Of a stretch of 64,000 bases of DNA, positions 35,659 through 44,485 are shown one piece after another. Location of the stretch: contig NC_013037.1 of the NCBI RefSeq assembly GCF_000023125.1, positions 6,364,501 to 6,428,500 on the forward strand, written 5' to 3'. The stretch is from Dyadobacter fermentans DSM 18053. Its GTDB lineage: Bacteria > Bacteroidota > Bacteroidia > Cytophagales > Spirosomataceae. Within the stretch, counting starts at the first letter, position 1. Every line of letters starts with the position of its first letter. The notes under the pieces are model-generated. The model saw only the letters and a list, made by a program, of their open reading frames with translations. It ran no database searches and was not told the origin of the DNA. The position numbers were made by a program, and so were the translations under genes.

Positions 35659-36444
35659 TCAAATTCTGTTCTTCTGCAAAACGGCGAGCACATTGGCCCG
35701 ATAGGTGATCCCGATAGGAATTTTACGCCCGCTGTTTGTGGTGATCTCATTGCCTTCAATTTCACGGATCACTTTCTTATTGACGATATAAGAACGGTTT
35801 ACCCGAAGGAATTGCGACGGCGATAATGCCTCTTCAATTTTGGACATTGTCATATGAATAACCGCAACGCGATCCGACCAGTATAATTTCAGATAGTCGC
35901 GCATCCCCTCAATGAAATGGATTTCACCGGGAGATACTTTAATGAGTTTCTTATTCTCTTTTAATAAAAGGAAGTCGCTCGTAAAGCCAGCAGCTTCCGC
36001 CTGTTCCGTCGATTGTTTGGCCTGCGAACCCAATTCACGTACCGATTCATTTGTTGCCTGCAAATATTTAGGAACCCGGGCATTATCCACCTTGTTGACG
36101 GCCTTTAAAAACCGCTCGAAAGAAACCGGTTTAAGCAGATAATCGGTGAGTTCGTGCTCGTAGCCTTCCAATGCATACGAAGGGTCGGCCGTGATCATGA
36201 TCACGGCGGGACGGGCCGCAGGAAGTAATTTAAGTAACTCAAAACCAGTCATTTCTGGCATCTCGATGTCCAGGAATATAATGTCCGGTTTCATCTCTCG
36301 GATCAGATAAAGTGCATCCGTAGCGCTCTCGGCAAAGCCTGCTATTTCGAGAAACGGAACCTTCTGCACATACTTTTCAATCAGTCGGCGTGCATCAGCC
36401 TCATCGTCCACAATTATACACCGCAACCTGCCGGGAGACAACAT
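35659..36444 (-). CDS. LytTR-type response regulator (pair 2)
   Basis: A 261-residue regulator: receiver with DD at residues 13-14, phospho-acceptor D59 (IIFLDIEMPE) and Lys in DYLLKPVSFERF, then a linker of about 30 polar residues and a LytTR domain (IHFIEGMRDYLKLYW, SQFLRVNRSYIVNKKVIREI). First gene of a two-gene operon with the kinase downstream. Confidence 0.9.
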   Translation of the reverse strand: MLSPGRLRCIIVDDEADARRLIEKYVQKVPFLEIAGFAESATDALYLIREMKPDIIFLDIEMPEMTGFELLKLLPAARPAVIMITADPSYALEGYEHELTDYLLKPVSFERFLKAVNKVDNARVPKYLQATNESVRELGSQAKQSTEQAEAAGFTSDFLLLKENKKLIKVSPGEIHFIEGMRDYLKLYWSDRVAVIHMTMSKIEEALSPSQFLRVNRSYIVNKKVIREIEGNEITTNSGRKIPIGITYRANVLAVLQKNRI

Positions 36445-36784
36445 ACTCTGAGCTTAAACTACTGTACTAATTTTCATTCGTCTGCAATAATATAGGTATT
36501 GGTCGAAATTAATGCATAATTCGGCGAAATAATTTTAGTTCAAGAACTATTTAAGATTACTTTAAACTCGCGAAGGAATGGGTGTTTGGGAAATGGAAAA
36601 ACGAGTCAATTGGCCATGAAAAATGTTTTGCCCCATTACTCACTTCCGAAAAAGCGAACCGGGTTGAATTTAATCTTTAATTTGGATTTGAGCGGCAAAA
36701 TCGCAATTTTTAACAGATAGAAACACTAGACACGCCAACACTGAAAAGCATTAACTTTATAAGTAAAATGGGTGCTTAAAAAAT
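36445..36784. other. Intergenic region upstream of LytTR pair 2
   Basis: 340 bp, AT-rich, ending at the strong hairpin of the next receptor operon. It must hold the promoter of the regulator/kinase operon. No frame or repeat could be supported. Confidence 0.4.
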
Positions 36785-36818
36785 AAAAAGCTTCTGGCAT
36801 TTTGCCAGAAGCTTTTTT
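36785..36818 (-). terminator. Strong symmetrical terminator hairpin
   Basis: A perfect 15-bp stem (AAAAAGCTTCTGGCA paired with its complement) around a 3-nt loop, with A- and T-tracts at both ends, so it could stop transcription from either side. It lies about 93 bp after the stop of the TonB receptor gene. Confidence 0.85.
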
Positions 36819-36910
36819 GTTTAGTGTTTCTGAATTGTAACGCAAATAGGGTAGTGGTACTTTACTTTTGTAGCTGAAAACTGACAAATCAATCGTCTTT
36901 TCAATATCGA

Positions 36911-39349
36911 TCATCCTCCCGTTTTTACATTTTTCAGGTCGTCGTTATTAATCTTGCGCCCCGCGCCCTGCTTGAACAACCCGCCAAATTCCCAGTTCAG
37001 GGAAAGTTTCACCGAGCGCATCAGGTATTGGTTGCGCGTGATGGAATAGAATTCCGGCGAACTTACTACCTGTTTTTGCGGGCGGTAAGAGCCGAACGGG
37101 CTCACAGTGGTAAGCGTGATCGTGAGCTTACGCGCAGGCAGCTCCTTTTTGGCCGAAAAGCTGTAATAAAGCCATGCACCCTCGAATCCTTGCAGTTCGA
37201 TGCTGCGGGCGTCGTAGTCGCCGTATGCCTGTACGCTGTAATTTTTAGGCAGTTTCCAGCTGGTGTTCAGGTTAATGCCCCAGGCTGCCCCTTTGTTGTC
37301 GATGCCGAGCGCTCCGCTTTTGAAGCGCGCCTGGCGGATGTTGGCGTTGCTATTGATCTTCCAGTCGGGCAGGAGGGAGAAAGATGCCGAGAAATTCACG
37401 CCGTATTGCGCATTCGAGGCCAGGTTCTGTTTCGTGGTGGTGGCCACACCCTCGGCGTCCATCGTCACGATGCTCTCGATGGAATTGTTCGTTTTCCTGC
37501 CGAATGCCGACACGTTCACGAACAGGTCGCTGTTGGTTTGCAATGCGTAGGTAAATTCCACCTGGTTCACCTCCTCCGGTTTCAGTGAGGGATTGCCCAC
37601 TACGATGTTCTTCGGGTCCTGGCTGTCGCGGTTCGGGTTCAGGTCCCAGATCGACGGCCGTGAAATGCGTTTGGTGTAGCTCAATGTGAGGTTATTATTC
37701 GCGTCGAGCTTTTTGAAAATGGTCGCGCTGGGCACGAAATTCCAGAAACTGCTCGTGAAATGCACCTTGGCGTCGCGCTGGTCGCCTTCCAGGAATGTGC
37801 CTTCCATACGTGCTCCTGCGTGCAAGGCCCAGCCGCTGCTCCATTTGAATTTGAGCTGGCTGTATGCCGCGAGCACGTCCTGGCGGTAGTCGAAGCGGTC
37901 GGTGCGGGACGGGACAATGGCCAGGTTATCGGCGCTGCCGTTTTCGCTGGTCTGCACCTTGTAATCGCTGCCAACGTTGCGCAAAATCGCTTTTACACCA
38001 CTTTCCAATGCATGCTTACCCGACGGCGTGAGCGGCAGAATATAGTCGCCCTGGAACGTCCATTCGCTGTTGTGCGTCGTGTTATCATTGGTTTCGCGGT
38101 AAATGAGGAATTGCTCGTCGTCGCGCTGGGTGGCATTGTAGTTGAAATCGTCGGTCGAGCGGTTGTGCTGCGCCATCAGGTATAGTTCTTCGCCCGGTTT
38201 TTTAAATTTTTTGGTATACCCCAAATTCAGGTCGATGCCCTTGCTCGGGGCTTTGGTTTTAACGGATTGGTGAAACTGGTCGATGATCGCGCCGTTGGGC
38301 GAAAGGCGGCTGTTGCGTTGTTCGCTGTTTTGCGGCCAGCTGCCGAGCCATCCATTTACGGAGAAGTTAAAAACATTGGCGCTGTCGGCCAGGTACTCGA
38401 TCTGCACATCGCCGGAGCTGTGTGGTTTGGCATTGTCGCGCACAATCTCCTGGCGGACTTTACCGGTTTCTGCGCCATTTTCAAATGTAGTGCGGTCCAC
38501 GCTCGCCAGTTCCTTGTTTCGGAAGCGGTGCAAATGCAGCGTGGAACTGACATTCCACTTGTCGCGGTTTATGGCGATACGCGGGTTAATGGCCTGTTCG
38601 AGATTCCCACCCACGACTTCAATCGTGCCGCTGGTGCTTTGGTTGCCCTTTTTTGTAATGATATTGATCACGCCCGCCGCACCTTCCGCATCATAGCGTG
38701 CCGAAGGGCTGGTGATCACCTCCACAGATTTGATCGAACCTGCCGGCATCATATTCAATGCATCGGCGGCGTTGCGGGCCATCTGGCCGGAATATTTTCC
38801 ATTGATGAGAATGCGCAAATTGGAGTTTCCGCGCATGGTCACGTTGCCGGCGGCGTCCACATTCAGGATAGGCGCTTTTCGGAGCACGTCGGCAGCGGTA
38901 CCGCCGAGGTTACTAATGTCCTTTTCCGCATTATAAATCAACATTCCGGGCTGTTGTTCAACGAGTTGCTTCATGCCCGTAACGGTCACGGCGTCCAGCT
39001 GCTTCACGTCGGAGATCAGCCTCACCGTACCGAAATCATAGGGCGTGGTTGAGGTGATCTTAAATGGCAGACGTTTCTGGCGGTAGCCTACGAACGAAAG
39101 GTGCAGGAAATAGGAGCCGGTCTTTATGTCGGTGGATTTGAAAATGCCGCTTTCGTCCGAATAAGTCAGCGCTACTACCTGCTGCTGGTCATCGAGGATG
39201 CTGATGGTCGCAAATTCAATGGCTTTTGAAGTGGCCGAATCGATGAGCACGCCTTTGATCAGGTAACAAGGAAGAGACTGGGCAAGGCCGGTTTTTGAAA
39301 TCAGCAATGCAATCAGAAGAGGGAGAAGGAAACGGTATTGAAATCTCAT
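36911..39349 (-). CDS. TonB-dependent receptor (CarboxypepD_reg, plug, OMP barrel)
   Basis: An 812-residue outer-membrane protein. Signal peptide (LLPLLIALLISKTGLAQ), CarboxypepD_reg domain (YLIKGVLIDSATSKAIEFAT), plug domain (DVLRKAPILNVDAAGNVTMR, EVITSPSARYDAEGAAGVIN) and a barrel ending in the FxNPDKLE-free short form typical of the OMP_b-brl_3 family. It is downstream of the PepSY gene on the same strand (73-bp gap), a pair often linked to siderophore or haem uptake. Substrate is not shown by the sequence. Confidence 0.85.
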   Translation of the reverse strand: MRFQYRFLLPLLIALLISKTGLAQSLPCYLIKGVLIDSATSKAIEFATISILDDQQQVVALTYSDESGIFKSTDIKTGSYFLHLSFVGYRQKRLPFKITSTTPYDFGTVRLISDVKQLDAVTVTGMKQLVEQQPGMLIYNAEKDISNLGGTAADVLRKAPILNVDAAGNVTMRGNSNLRILINGKYSGQMARNAADALNMMPAGSIKSVEVITSPSARYDAEGAAGVINIITKKGNQSTSGTIEVVGGNLEQAINPRIAINRDKWNVSSTLHLHRFRNKELASVDRTTFENGAETGKVRQEIVRDNAKPHSSGDVQIEYLADSANVFNFSVNGWLGSWPQNSEQRNSRLSPNGAIIDQFHQSVKTKAPSKGIDLNLGYTKKFKKPGEELYLMAQHNRSTDDFNYNATQRDDEQFLIYRETNDNTTHNSEWTFQGDYILPLTPSGKHALESGVKAILRNVGSDYKVQTSENGSADNLAIVPSRTDRFDYRQDVLAAYSQLKFKWSSGWALHAGARMEGTFLEGDQRDAKVHFTSSFWNFVPSATIFKKLDANNNLTLSYTKRISRPSIWDLNPNRDSQDPKNIVVGNPSLKPEEVNQVEFTYALQTNSDLFVNVSAFGRKTNNSIESIVTMDAEGVATTTKQNLASNAQYGVNFSASFSLLPDWKINSNANIRQARFKSGALGIDNKGAAWGINLNTSWKLPKNYSVQAYGDYDARSIELQGFEGAWLYYSFSAKKELPARKLTITLTTVSPFGSYRPQKQVVSSPEFYSITRNQYLMRSVKLSLNWEFGGLFKQGAGRKINNDDLKNVKTGG

Positions 39350-39422
39350 AATTCGGAAATGGGGCCTGGCGCTGGGCCAGGGGGATTTGATGAAATGTAA
39401 TGAACAGTTTTTTGTATAAATA

Positions 39423-40580
39423 TCAGACTTTACCGGCAGAAACCGAAATGCGGGAAGTGGTTGATAATCTGCCGGTTTTCTTTTTGCCCTTGCCTTTTTT
39501 ACCCCACCAGATGTAGAAGCCGGTAATGGGCAGACTGGTACAGATTAGGCTGGCGATGAAAAACAGGATTTTGGTCGGCATTCCACCGATTGCGCCCACA
39601 TGCCACGCATAGTTGGTTCGCCGGAGCCATTGGGCCACATCCAATTCGGAAATCTGCGGCTGGCTTGCGGGAAGTTGTTCCAATGTGTGCTGATCGAGGT
39701 ACACATAGCGCCACGAGCCGTTGTGCATATCGGTACAAAGTTCGATCGTTTCGGAAGGCTTTTCGGGAAACGACACGATGATGGCGTCCTTGTTCAGCAC
39801 ACCGATTTCGGTAATGCCCTTCCGCCAGGCTGCGTCTACATTGGCCAGACTGGCGAGCGGGAGGTTTTGCGTAGTGTCCGAGAATGCGCGCATGTAAGGC
39901 GCCGGCGCCTGTCCGCCCGAAGTGAGCCAGTAGAAACTCTTGTTGAACCACTGGAAACCCATGATCAGGCCGGTGATAGTTAATATCAATGCAATGGTAA
40001 GCGAATAAAAGCCGAGGACATTGTGCAGGTCGTAGTTGACACGCTTGAATTTCGCCCGCCATTTGATCGTTAGCGCCTTCTCTTTTTCGGATTTCGTCCA
40101 TTTTTTCGGCCACCAAAGCACCATTCCGGTGATGAGGAGGATGAAGAAAATCAGGGTGGCGTAGCTCACGATGCCTGTTCCGAGCTTCCCTTCGATCCAG
40201 AGGCTGGTGTGGCCATCGAGGATAAAGTGGAAGAAATCTTCATGGTCCACCATCGCCGTGATCTGCGCCGTGTAGGGGTTTATGTATACCAGCGAGTCGG
40301 AATCGAGGCTGAAATGGGCGGTCTGGTTTTTACCATGGTACCACACGCTGTGAATCTCTTTGTCCGGCAACGCCTGTTTTACCGACTTCCACAATACGGA
40401 TGGCGGCAGCATTTCGCGGTTTTGCGGGTTCTCTGCGTGCAAATGCTGCATAGTGAGGTTTTCGAGCTCCGATTCGAAAACGAGGATGCAGCCGGTGAAG
40501 CCGACGATAACCACCACGATTCCGGAAGCCAGCCCGAGCCAGAGGTGCAGCCAGGCGTTGATTTTTTGAAGGATTTTCAT
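39423..40580 (-). CDS. PepSY-associated inner-membrane protein
   Basis: A 385-residue PepSY_TM protein with four membrane helices: LWLGLASGIVVVIVGFTGCI near the N-terminus, GIVSYATLIFFILLITGMVL, LTITGLIMGFQ and KILFFIASLICTSLPITGFY. The motif WLHLWLGLASG and the later YDLHNVLGFY carry the conserved His positions of this family. Members are reported near ferric-siderophore receptors and some act as ferric reductases. It precedes the TonB receptor in an apparent operon, so a role in iron release after uptake is inferred. Confidence 0.85.
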   Translation of the reverse strand: MKILQKINAWLHLWLGLASGIVVVIVGFTGCILVFESELENLTMQHLHAENPQNREMLPPSVLWKSVKQALPDKEIHSVWYHGKNQTAHFSLDSDSLVYINPYTAQITAMVDHEDFFHFILDGHTSLWIEGKLGTGIVSYATLIFFILLITGMVLWWPKKWTKSEKEKALTIKWRAKFKRVNYDLHNVLGFYSLTIALILTITGLIMGFQWFNKSFYWLTSGGQAPAPYMRAFSDTTQNLPLASLANVDAAWRKGITEIGVLNKDAIIVSFPEKPSETIELCTDMHNGSWRYVYLDQHTLEQLPASQPQISELDVAQWLRRTNYAWHVGAIGGMPTKILFFIASLICTSLPITGFYIWWGKKGKGKKKTGRLSTTSRISVSAGKV

Positions 40581-40774
40581 GAACAGAATTCTTATTTCGC
40601 CAATCGGTTGAAGTATTGAAAACGGAAGAGCTTACCGTTTGGAAATAAGTAGCGCGATTGCTCATTTCCCGAAGGCCGCCTGCTAAAAATTGACTTAGCA
40701 AACGGCCATGCGACGACGCAGCTGTGAGGCAATCATTTAAATTGAAGGCCAATCAACTTCTATCAGAACACACT

Positions 40775-41716
40775 ATGGAAATGCCTGGAATGGGAAGGTT
40801 CATCGACCCGCTCTCTGATTTCGGTTTCAAACGAATTTTTGGCTCGGAGGCCAATAAGGACATACTTATTGATTTCCTCAACGTGCTTTTCGCCGGTGAA
40901 AGGCTGGTGGCCGATCTGACATTCGCTTCAAACGAGAACAATGGCCGGATACCGATCCTCCGCCGGGCTATTTTCGATTTGTGCTGCACGGGAGCCGATG
41001 GAGAACAGTTCATCATTGAAGTGCAGCGCGTGCGGCAGGAATATTTCAAAGACCGGTGCCTGTACTACTCCGCATCCCTGATCCGCGACCAGGTGGAAGC
41101 AGGTGGTACCAATTGGAGGTACGACCTGAAACCGGTGTACCTGATCGGCTTAATGGATTTTTGTTTTGAAGATTCGGATGACGGTCACTATTTGCATGAA
41201 ATCCGGTTGATCAAGAGAAGCAACGGCCAGGTGTTTTACGACAAGTTTGGTCTCACATTCATTGAAATGCCTGCTTTCCAAAAAAAGGAATCGGACCTTT
41301 CGACCGAGCTGGACAGGTGGCTGTATTTGTTGAAAAATTTGAGTAAATTGAATATCGTTCCGCCGGTTTTGACAAATCCTGTTTATCAAAAAGTTTTCAG
41401 AGTAGCAGAAGTTTGTAACCTAAATAAAGAAGAAAAAATGGCTTGGGATGCATATTTAAAAGCAAAATGGGACAACGAGAATTCCATGGACTACGCAAAG
41501 AAGGAAGCGATGCGGGTAGGGCATGAAGAGGGGCATAAAGAGGGGCATAAAGAGGGGCATAAAGAAGGTATGAAGGAAGGCATTAAAAAAGGTCGCGAAA
41601 CCGGCATAGAGCTCGGCAAACGCCAGGTGGTGAAGAACATGCTAGCCAAGGGCTTTGACATGCAGACGATCTCCGATATTACCGGCCTGACGTTCGAGCA
41701 AATACGGAATGCCTGA
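40775..41716 (+). CDS. Rpn/PD-(D/E)XK nuclease family transposase-like protein
   Basis: A 313-residue protein of the PDDEXK_2/Rpn group: FIDPLSDFGFKRIFGSEANK at the start, then the nuclease core AIFDLCCTGADGEQFIIEVQ (D and ExQ positions) and QRVRQEYFKDRCLYYSA. The C-terminus has a Gly-His-Lys-Glu repeat and a helix ending QTISDITGLTFEQI. Rpn proteins are RecA-independent recombination nucleases that can be mobile or act in phage defence. The gene sits between halves of an iron uptake locus and may be an insertion. The ATG at 40775 is the family start. Confidence 0.85.
   Translation: MEMPGMGRFIDPLSDFGFKRIFGSEANKDILIDFLNVLFAGERLVADLTFASNENNGRIPILRRAIFDLCCTGADGEQFIIEVQRVRQEYFKDRCLYYSASLIRDQVEAGGTNWRYDLKPVYLIGLMDFCFEDSDDGHYLHEIRLIKRSNGQVFYDKFGLTFIEMPAFQKKESDLSTELDRWLYLLKNLSKLNIVPPVLTNPVYQKVFRVAEVCNLNKEEKMAWDAYLKAKWDNENSMDYAKKEAMRVGHEEGHKEGHKEGHKEGMKEGIKKGRETGIELGKRQVVKNMLAKGFDMQTISDITGLTFEQIRNA
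41519..41566 (+). repeat. 12-bp in-frame tandem repeat (GGGCATAAAGAG)
   Basis: Four near-identical 12-bp units inside the Rpn-type gene encode GHEEGHKEGHKEGHKE. A unit gain or loss would keep the frame and only change linker length. Confidence 0.85.
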
Positions 41717-41721
41717 GCGTT

Positions 41722-42948
41722 CTATTCGTTGAGCCGTTCCAGGCGTAAAATGTACTCGGTGTCGTCGCTGAGTTTCAGGCCTTTTTTTAATGAGCCCGTC
41801 GCCGGGTTGAACTGCCATACATAACATCCCTCGTTACCGGAACTAACCGTGATGTGCGCTATTCCGTCTTCGACCAGCACACATTGCCGGACCGTTCCCT
41901 TGTCGAGTGGCAGCGGGAGGCGGCTGGTGGTTTGCTTTTCGAGATCCAGCAGATAGAAGTCAAAATGGGGGACTTTGTAGTGGTCTTTCATGCCGGTGTA
42001 GAGCCCTTTCCGTTCAGTTCTTACGATGGCTTTTCCATTGCCCACGTACCAGAATCCGTAGCCATGGTTCTGAATGGGCGATGCGGAAATATTGAAAAAA
42101 TAGTCACTGTCGATTTCTTCCTTTGAATGCCTGATACGGAAAATGCCCGTCGGTTTTTCGGGGTAGTTTCCAGACGCGATGCCCGGACAGGCGATGAAGT
42201 AAAAATCCCCGTTTTCGGTCACAAATGAATGGCTCTGGCGCGTATTGACGCCCCCGGGGTACACCGAACGTGTGTCCTTAAGAATCTTCAAAGTTTTGAG
42301 CTGAGGATATTCCAGCACGGCTGTGTAAATGGTGTCTCCGGTAGTGTAGTTGTTAAGCGCGTAGGTGTGATAGCAGTAGCCAATGTACAGCTTGTTATCC
42401 AAAAACTGAGAAAATCCGATCGAGAGCCAGTTATAGCCGCCGAAAGGAGCGGGGATGGGCATTGTTCCCTGGCTTACCGTCAGATCGCTCACTCTTATCT
42501 TGGCATACCCGACCGCCCGCGCCTTGTCGTCATAGCCCATAATCATCAGCGAATCGCGCGTGAGCCAGTTGTAGTTTTCCAGCGATGAAATTCCTTTGAG
42601 GGCGATGGCCGTGTCGCGGACGAACTCGCCGTTTGCAACTTTGTATCTTACAAAAGACCCCGTCCGGCGGTCGACGCTGTAATACCGGCCGTCGCGGACG
42701 ATGAGATCATAGTAAAGTGGCGCAGGCACCACCCGCGCACCAGCCCGCTCCGGATTAATTTCACCCGAAGCCAGCGAATCGGCTTGAAGGATATATTCTT
42801 TGCCATTTTTCATCATGGCATAAATGCTGTACTTCCTGGCTGGGGTTTCCTTTTCCTCCGGGGACGTTTTACGGCAGCCCGTCAGCAGCGTAATGGCACA
42901 AAAAATCAGCAATGCGAAGTGAACGACACCCCGGTAACGATGTATCAT
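41722..42948 (-). CDS. DUF4374-like lipoprotein
   Basis: A 408-residue lipoprotein (signal ALLIFCAITLLTGC with lipobox LTGC). The rest is beta-rich and propeller-like (YNWLTRDSLMIMGYDD, FGGYNWLSIGFSQFLDNKLY), matching from memory the DUF4374 group often found beside TonB receptors and PepSY proteins in Bacteroidota. Expected on the cell surface or periplasmic face. It follows the anti-sigma gene by 8 bp, so sigma factor, anti-sigma and this gene look like one operon. Confidence 0.65.
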   Translation of the reverse strand: MIHRYRGVVHFALLIFCAITLLTGCRKTSPEEKETPARKYSIYAMMKNGKEYILQADSLASGEINPERAGARVVPAPLYYDLIVRDGRYYSVDRRTGSFVRYKVANGEFVRDTAIALKGISSLENYNWLTRDSLMIMGYDDKARAVGYAKIRVSDLTVSQGTMPIPAPFGGYNWLSIGFSQFLDNKLYIGYCYHTYALNNYTTGDTIYTAVLEYPQLKTLKILKDTRSVYPGGVNTRQSHSFVTENGDFYFIACPGIASGNYPEKPTGIFRIRHSKEEIDSDYFFNISASPIQNHGYGFWYVGNGKAIVRTERKGLYTGMKDHYKVPHFDFYLLDLEKQTTSRLPLPLDKGTVRQCVLVEDGIAHITVSSGNEGCYVWQFNPATGSLKKGLKLSDDTEYILRLERLNE

Positions 42949-42956
42949 GAGTTAGG

Positions 42957-43637
42957 TCAGATATTGAACTGATGCATGAGCTGCTTCAAAACGAGCGGCG
43001 GCAGGCTTACCATGGCACCTTCCTCAACGATAATCACCTCGCCGGTGCTCGCATTGCCGCCGTAGTTGAGCGCAATGTAGTTTTGGCCTTTTTTTAAAGA
43101 AACGGTCTCTTTGTTCAGGGTAGGATTGGCGCAGGAGCCCTGGAAAGTGAGTTCGATATCCTCCTTGGGATTGATCAGCACCGCTCCGCAGAAGTCCATA
43201 ATGCCCGTTTCGCTGTTGATCGCCACATTACTTTTGGGCGCAATGGATAGTGTAAATTCTTTTTCGTAAAGATCCTTATTTTCAGTGCCGGAAATATTGT
43301 CAAGGGCAATTACTTCCTGTTTGACAGACCCTTGTTTGTTGATGTAAAGAACCGACCCCAACGCCGCTATCAGGCATGCCGCAACCGCCGGCTTCCAGAA
43401 TGTGCGGACGATCGTGCGCCTTACTTCCTGCACGCGCGGCGCTTCATGGGATGACGGTAACACCGCAGCGATCCCATCCCAGATTTCGGACTGTACCGAT
43501 ATCTTTTCCGCCGGCGTGGCCCATTCCACGGCCTCGTCGGTGTCGTCGCTGAGCAGCCATTCCTCTACAACCGCCTTTTCATCGTCGGTGCAACGGCCAT
43601 GGTGGTATTTTTCAATAAGTTCTTTACTGATCTTCAT
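42957..43637 (-). CDS. FecR-like anti-sigma factor
   Basis: A 226-residue protein. The N-terminus is a cytoplasmic anti-sigma-type helix region (LIEKYHHGRCTDDEKAVVEE), followed by one membrane helix (PAVAACLIAALGSVLYI) and a periplasmic beta-rich part. It is shorter than typical FecR proteins (about 320-390) and lacks a clear TonB-signalling domain. Directly downstream of the ECF sigma gene (86-bp gap), which it should hold inactive. Confidence 0.75.
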   Translation of the reverse strand: MKISKELIEKYHHGRCTDDEKAVVEEWLLSDDTDEAVEWATPAEKISVQSEIWDGIAAVLPSSHEAPRVQEVRRTIVRTFWKPAVAACLIAALGSVLYINKQGSVKQEVIALDNISGTENKDLYEKEFTLSIAPKSNVAINSETGIMDFCGAVLINPKEDIELTFQGSCANPTLNKETVSLKKGQNYIALNYGGNASTGEVIIVEEGAMVSLPPLVLKQLMHQFNI

Positions 43638-43723
43638 TCACGTACTCCACAGTTCGGTTGGTGATGCTTCCTGAAAGTAAAAGTAGCATAAATTGGGGAT
43701 AGCCGTAAGTCGCACCGGCGATT

Positions 43724-44263
43724 CTAGTGCATATATTCGGCGAGATTGGCGCGGAGCGTGGTGAGCGCGCGGGTAATGTGGTACTCGACGGCCCGCTCCG
43801 AGATGAGCAGTGCCGAAGCAATCTCTTTGTTGCTCAGGCCTTCCTCGCGGCTCATTTTGTACACGCGCCGGCATTGGCAAGGTAACGTGTCTACCAGGCC
43901 ATCAACCTTGTTTTTGAGGCTGTTATAAAGGATTTCGTGTTCCGTGCAATGCGTCCGGTCGCAGTGGTCGGCAAAAGCGATCTCGTTATGCTCTTTGCGC
44001 GACTTCGTGTTTCTAAGGTATTCGAATACCTTGAACTTGGCCGAGCGCAGCAGGTAACGCTCCACGGAAGTAGTGATTTCCAACTCGTCCTTTCGTTCCC
44101 ACAGCGATTTGAATATTTCCTGCACCATACCCTTGGCAGGCTCCGGGTCGCGGATGGTGTTGTAGCATACCGCGTAAACTTTCTCCCAGTAAGCCAGGTA
44201 GATCTGCTTAAAAGACTGTTCGTCTATCCGGAAAGGAGCATTATCAGTGGTATGGACGGTCAT
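43724..44263 (-). CDS. ECF RNA polymerase sigma factor
   Basis: A 179-residue sigma-70 family protein of the FecI-like Bacteroidota group: region 2 FKQIYLAYWEKVYAVCYNTI, region 4 VDTLPCQCRRVYKMSREEGL and SERAVEYHITRALTTLRANL. First gene of an operon with the anti-sigma and a lipoprotein gene. Divergent from a TonB receptor across about 222 bp that must carry both promoters. Confidence 0.9.
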   Translation of the reverse strand: MTVHTTDNAPFRIDEQSFKQIYLAYWEKVYAVCYNTIRDPEPAKGMVQEIFKSLWERKDELEITTSVERYLLRSAKFKVFEYLRNTKSRKEHNEIAFADHCDRTHCTEHEILYNSLKNKVDGLVDTLPCQCRRVYKMSREEGLSNKEIASALLISERAVEYHITRALTTLRANLAEYMH

Positions 44264-44485
44264 GCAATTGGGCGCAAGCGAATCGATCAGGCAAATATAG
44301 GCCTTTGTTTATAATAAGTCCAAATAAGTTATTTCCATAAGGCATCATTTCAAGCCCGTGTACGCCACGATTCCCCCACGTCAGCCGCCGTTTCGCCTGC
44401 CGATCGCGCCGGTTGGGCCGGATTAGCTTTTTAAACACAGCATGTTATGTGGAATTTTGGTTTAACCATTTACAAAACATAGCCG

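Noticed and set aside
36726..36914. 62-codon minus-strand frame after the TonB receptor
   Set aside because: It runs through the strong terminator hairpin and overlaps the receptor's end, so it is not a gene.
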